A DNA stretch of 64,000 bases from Halocafeteria seosinensis. Its lineage: Eukaryota; Sar; Bigyra; Bicosoecida. This document shows, piece by piece, positions 54,561 to 64,000 of this stretch. Where the stretch lies: NCBI GenBank assembly GCA_001687465.1, contig LVLI01000295.1, positions 1 through 64,000 on the forward strand, given 5' to 3'. Each line of letters begins with the position of its first letter. The first letter of the stretch is position 1. The translations under genes and the position numbers were made by a program. The notes beneath the pieces are model-generated. The model did not search any database. It was not told the DNA's origin and worked only from the letters and a program-made list of their open reading frames with translations.

Positions 54561-55861
54561 CTGAAGCTGCCATAGACATGGGAAAAGACAGCCCCGGGAA
54601 CATCCTGGAGAGGGAACAAGAAAAACGTACTTCAACCAGCTCCCTACTGGCTTGTTTCTGGACGTCTCGCGTGTTTTCGACGGTTAAATAAGGCACAATC
54701 TATCTTACAAAAACAAAGCACTAACTGTTGCAGTTATGATAAACAATGCAAATGGTTCGTAAACTAGAAACTGATTGGCATAGAACCGCCGAAATAGATG
54801 GATACTTGAACTTTGTGCGTGCCGACAAACTTTTTTTGTCGCAACCAACCAAAAAATGAAAAAACTGTGTCTAAGGTTTTGTCCAGTTGCCATTTCCGGA
54901 TAAGCAATTAAACTCCAGCAAAGCATGCTTCCCTTTCCGCCACATCTACCTGGGCAATGCCTTCGTTGGCCAGATTCGCAAGGGTACCCGTAGTCACCAA
55001 CATTGGTGATCGACTCACTAGGCCAACGCACGAAGAAGTGTGGTAGATTGCTGCGCTCCAGAGGAACACTATACCATCGATGTCTCAATTGGTTGCACGC
55101 TAAGAACAGCATAGTATTCCCAACACTCACGAATCAGCTAGTCTTAGTCTCATGCCCTTCCACCTCCTTTCGACGACTTGATAACGACGACGTGGAGCTG
55201 AGGCTCCGATTCAATACCTGGGACCAAAAGACCGGGGTCAGTGCCAGATGCCCTACCTTATGAGTTCTGCTCTATTTTTTAGGGAGGGATGATTCAGTAG
55301 GTATGTATGGTTGGAGGGGCTTCCTACAGCCTTCCTCGGCATTGCCCTCGGTGTCGCAAAGCCCCCAGGAATCCATTTACACACTGCATACGAAGAGAAG
55401 GGGGAGATACCGATCCACAACTGGGACTGCACTACAATAGCGATTCGGTTAGGGTGGGTTTCAACTATTAAATAAACATGTAGAGAATCCTATGGTGCTG
55501 TTGTGTCACGGTAACGAAAGAACGTGAGAGAGCAACGTGAAGTCCTCTATTTTTTCTCAACTTAGCATTAATCACTACTTTCCTAGTACCAACTGGCAAG
55601 CATAATACCGACTGTACACAAAATAAATGGCCCGTGGCATGAAACCTGGTGTGTCTGTTCGTCCAACTCGCTAAGCCGAAGGAAAGATTGCTTGATATCC
55701 TTCTTTCCTTCCTCTTCCATTTACCTGTATTTTTATAGTTGTGTCGTCCGTATCAGCCCCTAACAAGGAGTTTAAGAGGTTGTTACGTAATCAAGGCCTG
55801 CGTAAGAACATTTACTGAGGCTGTGGGAATAGTTTGTGTCAGGGGAAACGAGGAAAGGAAA
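54561..55861. other. Unresolved upstream exons and intergenic DNA
   Basis: 54561-55200 probably contains 5' exons of the minus-strand gene above. One candidate start is MRLRLAD near 55153, with a GTGAGT donor. From 55260 to 55861 I see nothing coding; this must include the promoter of the RRM gene. Confidence 0.35.
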
Positions 55862-57126
55862 ATGGAACAAAGTCCCCTGGGTCTAGGAGGGGGAGATCTT
55901 CCCATGGATGGACAGCAGGAGTTTAATTATCCACGCGGGACTGATCCTTCTCTCTATAATAACACTGGCGGAGGCCGTGGAGGAGGCCGTGGCGGCCGTG
56001 CTCCACGAGGAGGAGCTGTGGGAGCTGGGTAAGTTTGCCCACCATTTTTTGTAATTTTTTCTTCCCCCCAAAGTGTGGGGATAGAAGAGTCTTCGTTGAT
56101 ACGGCACCCCAGCTGCTCCGTAACAGAGGAGATTGGGAGAATTCGAATCATTTTTAGTTGGTGAATCAGGGCACGTGCTGTATATGTATTGTTCCTTGCA
56201 GGAGAGCTACTGAGACAGCCCCGTACATGGGACAAAATCGCCGTGTTTACGTCTCGAATCTGCCATTCTCCGTTTCTTGGCAGGACCTGAAGGATCATAT
56301 GCGGCGTGCTGGTAGTGTTGCGCATGCGAAGATATTGACTGACAAAGAAGGCAGAAGTAAAGGATGCGGCATAGTCGAATATGAAAGTCCACAAGACGCA
56401 GAAAACGCAATAGCTCTACTCCACGATTCCTTTTTGAAGGGGAGACCTATGGTTGTTCGAGAAGATCGGGATGCCTACGAAGCTGACACCATGGGAGAAG
56501 TGCCACCTGCTGCAGAAAATGGAGGTGCGGCTGGCTTGGCTGGGAATCCTCGAGTCTATGTATCCAACCTCAGTTACAGTGTAAAGTGGCAGGATCTGAA
56601 AGATCACATGAGGGCAGCGGGAGATGTTAAGCATGCAAAGATACTTGAGGGCCCAGATGGAAGAAGCAAAGGTTGTGGCATTGTCGAATACAGCAGTCCC
56701 TTAGATGCGGCAAACGCGATGCGCTCACTTAACGATAGCGTACTCCAGGGAAGGCCCATCTTGGTGCGTGAAGATAGAGAAGCCCGTGAGGCCCAGAATG
56801 CCGCGCCACACTCAATTCCTGAGCCAACGAGGCTGTACGTTGGAAACATACCCTTTTCATATGCGTGGCAGAATCTAAAAGACACATTCAAAACCGTCGG
56901 TCCTGTTGCGTATGCTAATGTTACTCTCGATCAAGACGGTAGAAGCAAAGGTTGGGGTTTGGTCGAGTTTGAGGATCCGGAAGATGCCAAGGCTGCCATC
57001 GCAGAAATGAACGGCAACGTTGTCGATGGCCGTCCCATCGAGGTACGCTATGATGTAGCTGGAGGCAGTGCTCAAGGCCGCCCAGGTCGTCGGGGACGAG
57101 GGCGCGGCCGAGGTGGCCGGTCTTAA
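55862..57126 (+). CDS. Three-RRM RNA-binding protein with Gly/Arg tails (Gbp2/Hrb1-like)
   Basis: Two exons: 55862-56028 and 56202-57126 (363 aa). Exon 1 encodes an N-terminal Gly/Arg patch (GGGRGGGRGGRAPRGG). Three RRMs follow at about residues 70-146, 160-236 and 256-330, with RNP2 motifs RVYVSNLPF, RVYVSNLSY and RLYVGNIPF. The RNP1 motifs are GRSKGCGIVEY (twice) and GRSKGWGLVEF. The first two RRMs are almost the same sequence (SWQDLKDHMRRAG versus KWQDLKDHMRAAG), a recent internal duplication. It ends in an RGG-type tail (GRRGRGRGRGGRS). Layout and motifs resemble the SR-like mRNA export proteins Gbp2/Hrb1 of yeast; an hnRNP-M-like role is the alternative. Confidence 0.87.
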
Positions 57127-57529
57127 TCATGTCTCACCCAATTCAGAAATCCAAAATATTACACAAAGTCAACGTTATGGTGCCATGTAGTAGCAAGGCT
57201 AACAAGTTGTCACTTCAGAAGACCAGAATCAACAAAATTGAATTTATGATAGTATTGTATGGACGGATGGTCCTATAGGTACGATACAGTGCTCTTATTA
57301 ATGATTCTTCCGAGCGTGAAACCAATGCTAAAATCCAACAATTTCTTATGATTTGGGTGTATTTTCGATATTCAAATGATTATTTTACTTACTAGCCGGG
57401 GACTCGTCATTATGTCACGCATTGCATGCAGTCCAATTAGAACTCTCAAGGAGGTGCTCCACCGTTTCAGCAGTCACTGCGCTTTCACTTTTTCCACCGA
57501 AAACCATTACCATTATAGTTGACAGGAGT
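57127..57529. other. Convergent intergenic region, no gene seen
   Basis: 3' flanks of the RRM gene (+) and the first CDC2-type kinase gene (-). Nothing else recognised. Confidence 0.5.
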
Positions 57530-58784
57530 TCAATAACTACTCTTATCAAGGGAGTCGAAGAAGGGGTGCTCCAAGGCATCCTTTGCTGAGATTCTCTTCA
57601 CGGGGTCGTAAGCAAGCATCTTCTGCGGAATTCACCGACACACAAGTATGAAGTTCAGCAAAACCTTCTCACTCATGGACGAGTTCCTTACCTCAAGAAG
57701 ATCACGGCCGGTTTCGTCCAATGCGGGGCAAACCTTTTCCGTGGGCTTCTTCGGCCACTGTGGGAAAAATGATCTGTAGTCCGGCAGTTCGGTCACTCCA
57801 GGCCATTCATTCTCCGTGGGTGTACCTAGGGTCCTGAATATGCGATATAATTCATCGATTTCTGAATCCCCAGGCCACAATGGTCGGCCATTCAGCATCT
57901 CTACAAATATAGCTCCCATCGACCAAATATCGACCTTGGGGCTGTAGGCTCGTTGGCCGAGCAACACTTCAGGTGGACGATACCACAGAGTGATGATCTC
58001 GTGAGTATAAGCTCTAACTGGGATCATGTATGCTCGGGCAAGACCAAAATCGGCAATCTTTAGATTACCTTCCTGATCAACCAATAAGTTCTGCGGCTTT
58101 AAGTCGCGGTGCATAACTCCGCGTCGATGGCAAGCATCCAATCCTAGCAAGGTTTGGTATAGGTAGCTCTGTTGTGGCAAACAAGCAAAGAGCAATCAGT
58201 CAAATTCTCCAACATGCTATGCCCGCTTAATGAGTTAAGTCAAAGAATTCCAACGTACTTTAACCAGATCCATGGAGAGCGGATCCTTACTGTGCCGGAT
58301 ATATTTTCCTAAGTCCTTATCCATCCACTGGAAGACTAAATATAGTTGATTCCCAGAATGAATAACCTCATCCAAACTGCATAGACGAATGTTCCGGCAT
58401 ATTTACTACTTGATCGCACGTCGTGAATGCAATCTCAATGAGCATGAAGCAAAATACCACCGCGCGCGCGCGCAAGTGATAAACGTCACTTGAAGCCAGT
58501 CCAAAGAACGACAAAAACGATATCCTGGGGGACCCATAGGGGAGGGAGGATTTTCTTCACGAGGCGCGCTTTTCTTACCTGACAATGTTCGGATGATCAA
58601 TATCGCGGAGCAATGAGATCTCGCGCAGCTCTGTAGAGAGTACGCCCTCATCGCTCATATCTACTTTAATTTTCTTGAGCGCCTTAAACTTCCCTGTTTG
58701 TAAATCCCTGGCTTTGTAGACGACACCAAAAGTGCCCTCGCCGCAAGGTTTTTCCAGTTTTTCGTACCGGTTAAGAGTCGTCAT
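57530..58784 (-). CDS. CDC2-type cyclin-dependent kinase with variant LSTELRE helix and Phe at the Tyr15 position
   Basis: Four exons: 58784-58579, 58376-58259, 58168-57692 and 57622-57530 (297 aa). It is a complete kinase: glycine loop [11 protein letters not shown], catalytic Lys in [36 protein letters not shown] (activation-loop Thr present), [11 protein letters not shown] and [12 protein letters not shown]. The cyclin-binding helix, PSTAIRE in CDK1, reads LSTELRE. The glycine-loop Tyr that Wee1-type kinases phosphorylate is Phe, while Thr14 remains. Exon 2 is exactly 118 bp and begins at the same codon as in the neighbouring kinase, so the two arose by tandem duplication. It is probably a cell-cycle or transcriptional CDK with altered cyclin choice and inhibitory control. 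Confidence 0.93.
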
Positions 58785-59506
58785 TTTTCACTTATGTTAT
58801 GAGAAAAAGACAATACACTATGATCAAGGAAGAAATGTTTTATGTATTCAGCCTTTGGCATCGAAAGAATGCGTCGTGGTCAACTAGTTTCATCGACACT
58901 TGGCAGTGTGCGAACCTCAACGATCTGACAATCCATGCTCCTCTACAAACTGCGGCACTCTGGCCCCAGGAGAAGCGAGAAAAACGCGCGACAACGACAA
59001 TCAAAAGTTGACCAAAACCACTTTGCTGTCTTCTTTTCGCGTAATGTTGTATAGGGAGCACACACTTTGTATCGCTCATAACACACTGATCCAAGATCGC
59101 GTCCGCATCCGGCTTCACAGTGCTCTTAACGGCACCTTCCACGCGCCTCCTCACTTTATGAAGGCAGATACGCCTGCATCCCAGGAATGCTCTGACAATT
59201 CAAATGCACCAAAAATGCACATGCTTCACCTTCATTGACATCTCGCCGTGCTATACGTAATAACTTCCTCTATTTTGCCATAAGGTCGGGTATATCTGTG
59301 CTCCACGTCGGATCTTCACAGGGCAACAACGACCGATTCCAAGCAGGAACTAACTGACGACTCAGTGACGAGCAAGACGCAGCCACACTAAGAAATTTGG
59401 AAACATGAACATAGTGCTGCATTATGTCACGCCTCATACTTCTAATTAAATGACCATGGGGGGTATAGTGTATTCTGATTCCCCGCAAATGGATCGGCTC
59501 GAAACA
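58785..59506. other. Intergenic between the two kinase genes
   Basis: About 720 bp with only short unsupported frames. It must contain the promoter of the downstream-transcribed kinase (start 58784) and the 3' flank of the PSTALRE kinase. Confidence 0.5.
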
Positions 59507-60846
<1,340 letters not shown>

Positions 60847-61255
60847 TATTAATGCCTTTTATTCATATATATATATCAATCTATACTAATTCGAGGAAAT
60901 GTTACAAATGATTAAGGTATGATACTATGCAAGACAACAGCGAAACGGGATCTGGACTTTCACCGCGCGCCCAAACAGTGGAAGTTGAAGTTTTAGTTCA
61001 ACAAAGTCAATCAGCGAGGAGTTACATTTTCCGAGGGTCCAATTTTTAGGGTTTCCAGAAGGAAGCCATTTTCCGATAACCACAGCCCCTCATATCACTG
61101 AAATTTCCGTTCCACGGCAAACAGCAGAGGTGGAACCATTCCACGACACTCCAGTGCCTCGTGCTAGGACTGAGGTGCAATTCCTGAACTCCTCTATCCC
61201 AGGACGCGTGGGTATCTGACAGAGCAATGCCAAGGGGAGTAGTTCGCTAGTGAAC
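60847..61255. promoter_or_regulatory. Upstream region of the PSTALRE kinase gene
   Basis: About 400 bp between two minus-strand genes. It includes an AT-rich TATATATATA run at 60866-60876, some 25 bp before the kinase ATG. It is too close to be a canonical TATA box unless the 5' UTR is very short. No gene seen. Confidence 0.4.
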
Positions 61256-62968
61256 CTACTTTCCCTGAAGATGGCCCCCACACACTCGAAGTGCCTTCCC
61301 GTTAATCCCCCCAGAACTTGGGAGACAAAGCATTGCAATAGCATTAGACACATCCTGAGCGTATCCCCCTTGAGAAAATGTGGTCAAGACCTGACCGAAC
61401 AACTTCGTCATCAGCGGAAGCTGTGAGGTCATCCCCGTGAGTATATACCCCGGTGCGACGGCATTAGCTGTGCATCCATCACAATGCTTGGGCAGCCATT
61501 CTCCCATGTGCCGAGCATACTCAATCAATCCACTCTTCGTGTAAGCATAGTTAGCTTGTCCAAATGCACCAGCGATACCGTTAATAGAAGACAGGTAGAT
61601 GATTCTCCCATGGTGCCTCATTAACATTAACTGGTTCTTGCCGGTCGGTGATATAGCCAGGAGAGCTTCATCCAAGCGCTTGATGGCTTTGAAGTTGGTA
61701 TCTACTACTTGCCTGAATTCATCGTACTCCATTTTCTTCAGTGTGCGGTCCTTCGTTATCCCTGCACAATGAATAAGTAAGTCAAATCCTAAATAGTGGT
61801 CTTGAACGTGAGCCGCGACCTCGTTTATCATCTGCTGCTCTCGTAGATCCCCGCACACAAACGAGCCACCTATTTTAGTTGCCAATTGCCTAAGTTGGGT
61901 ACGTTTGCTTTCCACATCAACTGCTACAACCTGAACTCCTAGAACCGAAAGTTCAATGCAAGTTGAGTAACCAATACCTTGGGCAGCTCCAGTTACGACT
62001 GCAACCCTCCCAGTTAGGGGAACAGGAGACCCTACTTGTTCGCTTTGTTTTAGAGGCTTCCCCGTGCGGAGATTTGTATCACTTTCCCTTCTTATTTCCT
62101 TCTGTGTATCTGTATAAGGAAGGGCTTCCAGGTCAAGTCGTTGTCCTGTTACATACGCTGATGATGGACCAAGGAGATAACATAGAGGTCCAATACAATT
62201 CGAGGGACGTTGCAAGGACCCTAAAGTATTCGAACTGTCGTTGATCATGCTGAGGTCACCATGCATAAGCGAGAGTCGGCTAAGACTAATCATGTTGGCG
62301 GTGACACCTTTCTTTCCAATCTCCTTAGCTTGACTACGTACGATGCCTTCGAGTGCAGCGTTCCCGATTCTGTTATCGGAATTTTCGGGGGATATGGTGG
62401 AATCATTCCTTCCGTACCCTATCCACAGGATTCTGCCATTGTTTTTAATTAGGGACACCGACTGTTTGGCGCCGCTGAATAGCACCCACTGGGTATATCT
62501 ATCCGTAGGATCGACTCTCGCATCAGGTCGTTGGGGATAGCAAACATCTACCAAGATACTGTCGTACATGGATGACCTGGAGTTCTCTTCCTTACTTTCT
62601 ATTCTGGCGTCTGTAAAGTCATCAATAAGGATAGGGGTTACATCGGCGCCTAGTGCCTTCAAAAAGTCAGTGAAACTGGGCGATGCTGATGTAGCCTTGG
62701 AGTGCAGGACAGCAATTCGACGGCCATGCAGCGGCCCCTTTTGTGTCGTGTGCAGTGCAGTCACTTGCCGAGACCGATGACCATCTGTGTCTGCCACATC
62801 TTTGGAAGTGGTTTGCGCAGCAGCTGTTTCCTTAGTGGGAGCATACATAACGTTGGACAAATAACTGTTTGTGGCTCGGGCAAAACTCTCTCGCTCCAGA
62901 ACTGGAGGTGGAGCAAGTCCGACGAGTCGAAATAGTCGAGCCCGAATTCCATGGCGAATCGCTTTCAT
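61256..62968 (-). CDS. High-molecular-weight FabG-type 3-oxoacyl-ACP/CoA reductase
   Basis: A single exon of 570 aa. The C-terminal half (about 330-570) is a full ketoreductase: GRVAVVTGAAQGIG, LLIHCAGITKDRTL, IYLSSINGIAG (catalytic Ser), QANYAYTKSGLIEYA (Tyr and Lys) and NAVAPGYILTGM. The N-terminal half (about 80-310) is a degenerate nucleotide-binding fold without a catalytic triad (GRRIAVLHSK, SMYDSILVDVCYP, RILWIGYG). This two-domain layout is that of bacterial HMwFabG (mycobacterial FabG4 type), which acts on long acyl-CoAs. The first residues MKAIRHGIRARLFRLVGLA form a basic amphipathic stretch suggesting mitochondrial import. Absence of introns in an intron-rich neighbourhood and the bacterial-type architecture make transfer, or mitochondrial ancestry, worth testing. 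Confidence 0.88.
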   Translation of the reverse strand: MKAIRHGIRARLFRLVGLAPPPVLERESFARATNSYLSNVMYAPTKETAAAQTTSKDVADTDGHRSRQVTALHTTQKGPLHGRRIAVLHSKATSASPSFTDFLKALGADVTPILIDDFTDARIESKEENSRSSMYDSILVDVCYPQRPDARVDPTDRYTQWVLFSGAKQSVSLIKNNGRILWIGYGRNDSTISPENSDNRIGNAALEGIVRSQAKEIGKKGVTANMISLSRLSLMHGDLSMINDSSNTLGSLQRPSNCIGPLCYLLGPSSAYVTGQRLDLEALPYTDTQKEIRRESDTNLRTGKPLKQSEQVGSPVPLTGRVAVVTGAAQGIGYSTCIELSVLGVQVVAVDVESKRTQLRQLATKIGGSFVCGDLREQQMINEVAAHVQDHYLGFDLLIHCAGITKDRTLKKMEYDEFRQVVDTNFKAIKRLDEALLAISPTGKNQLMLMRHHGRIIYLSSINGIAGAFGQANYAYTKSGLIEYARHMGEWLPKHCDGCTANAVAPGYILTGMTSQLPLMTKLFGQVLTTFSQGGYAQDVSNAIAMLCLPSSGGINGKALRVCGGHLQGK

Positions 62969-63320
62969 TGTGTCTTATCATTTAGCTTCCACAACTCTGC
63001 TCTTGGTACCCATTCCTATCAATATTGCTTACTCTCTCAATACCACGAACCCAACTTCTGAGTGAGTCCAACACTGTCAAGCTGCTCGAGCATGCCGCAA
63101 CTTCAACGACATAACGTCGATGTCTGATCATAAACGCACACAATACATACACACTGAGACAATCGACGATCCCTCAAAAGTTGTTGTGTCCATTGTATAT
63201 CTCTACTTTATGTCCATATAAACTAGTTGTCTGTTCTGGAAGAAAGCAAAGAGAATTGTATTTGTACCACTTCCCTGCGACGTACACTAATACATCCCTC
63301 GCGAGCATGTGCTTCTCGGC
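62969..63320. promoter_or_regulatory. Divergent promoter region between HMwFabG and the DUF4476-like gene
   Basis: 352 bp between start codons on opposite strands. No other gene seen. Confidence 0.45.
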
Positions 63321-64000
63321 ATGGGAAACAAACAGTCTGTTGTAGAGAAGGGAGGCGACGGTGGAGCAGCACAGGATGAGGAAACAACGCCAAAACATCC
63401 TATTTTCTTCGTAGCACCGGTGTGCGATTTGGACCATCTACGCGATAAGAACGCCGTCGTAGTCCTTCGGCTCGAACCTGAAGGTAAGCCTCGAACTAAA
63501 GAAACGAGAGGGCTACCCTTGCTGCGATAGTCTTTTTCACTCATCGTTTCTCTCTTTTCTGGTGCCATGTTGGGATACAGCTCTCGTGCTCTATTCTCCC
63601 GAAACAAAGGTATGTACCTGTTACCATCCAAGCGAACCTCGGCGCAAACCATGTGCAACCTTATAATGCAGGAGCGGTTGACCGCGTTTCCCTACCATAG
63701 AGTACTTTGCTGGGGACACAGCCAACATTCGTTCCAATTTCGATACTATACGAAGGATGATGAGTTACGACTTGCCAGTGTGGGCACTCAGGAAGGGAGC
63801 CAGATCGAAGCTGCTCTCATGGAAAGGGTGCAAGGACTCATGACGAAAATGGAGTCTGTAGGAATCACAGATGATGAATTTTCTGAAGTGAAATCTGTAA
63901 TCAGGGAAGATCCGGACGAAGCGTTACGGTCCATTAAACAAGTATCCTTGTCTCGGTTGTTTGACGCTAGGCAAGCAGTCGAGGTTGTCCGTCTCATGGG
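63321..64000 (+). CDS. N-myristoylation-signal protein with PH-like and DUF4476-like regions (3' end outside window)
   Basis: Exons seen: 63321-63483, 63581-63609 (29 bp) and 63672 to the window edge. The protein starts MGNKQSVVEKGG, a strong N-myristoylation context, so it likely attaches to membranes. HPIFFVAPVCDLDHLRDKNA and ALVLYSPETKERLTAFPYHRVLCWGHS-x-HSFQFRYY look like a PH/PTB-type fold. SQIEAALMERVQGLMTKMESVG is the helix that often ends it. The following DDEFSEVKSVIREDPDEALR and FDARQAVEVVRLMG match the repeated helical pattern of DUF4476. Relatives in protists and algae are uncharacterised. The 29-bp second exon is needed to keep the frame. Confidence 0.7.

Noticed and set aside
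54705-55130. MPV17/PMP22-like membrane protein
   Set aside because: A few residues (LVTTGTLANLANEGIAQ) recall the family, but the rest of the domain could not be found in any spliced frame.

Overview
The window is nuclear DNA of a eukaryote. Almost every gene is cut by short spliceosomal introns (about 40-150 bp, donors mostly GTAAGT or GTACGT, acceptors CAG/TAG). The products are typical eukaryotic housekeeping proteins: a CCC-complex coiled-coil protein, U1 snRNP C, RPS26, PAF1-complex RTF1, CDC2-type kinases, a mitochondrial intermediate peptidase and a RanBPM-type CTLH protein. Lumazine synthase argues against an animal. Gene density (about 30 genes in 64 kb, often touching tail to tail) and intron size suggest a compact-genome alga or protist. 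A trichohyalin-plectin-homology protein hints at, but does not prove, a flagellated lineage. I cannot name the species.

Layout. 1-3.4 kb is a gene-poor edge with a decayed reverse-transcriptase tail and several short dispersed repeats. 3.4-23.9 kb is dense: CCDC93 (-), membrane-anchored degenerate cyclophilin (+), ZNG1/CobW metallochaperone (-), U1-C (+), class I glutamine-amidotransferase-like peptidase (+), calcineurin-B-like protein (-), RPS26 (+), RTF1 (+), TUG/ASPSCR1-like UBX protein (-), SLC38/AVT amino-acid transporter (-), TRM11 tRNA methyltransferase (+). 23.9-25.9 kb is a repeat-rich gap with a CA microsatellite. 25.9-46.6 kb holds a TPH coiled-coil protein (+), a RUS/DUF647 protein (+), a sepiapterin-reductase-like SDR (-), a serine-rich orphan (-), an unresolved gene, a CBS-domain protein (+), a MICU-like EF-hand protein (-), ALKBH6 (+), a tandem family of alpha/beta hydrolases with one relic and two intact copies (+), lumazine synthase (-) and a LYR-type small protein (-). 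46.9-64 kb holds mitochondrial intermediate peptidase (+), a large RanBP9/10-like SPRY-LisH-CTLH protein (-), an unresolved membrane-like gene (-), a three-RRM RGG protein (+), two tandem CDC2-type kinases (-), a high-molecular-weight FabG reductase (-) and the 5' part of an N-myristoylation-signal protein with a DUF4476-like region (+).

There are no operons. Neighbours share space, not pathway: convergent pairs overlap by 4 and 6 bp or are separated by 7-16 bp, and divergent pairs share short promoters (for example 96 bp between the MICU-like gene and ALKBH6). Exon structures were built by hand from splice motifs and reading-frame closure; each reported multi-exon CDS sums to a multiple of three unless stated otherwise.
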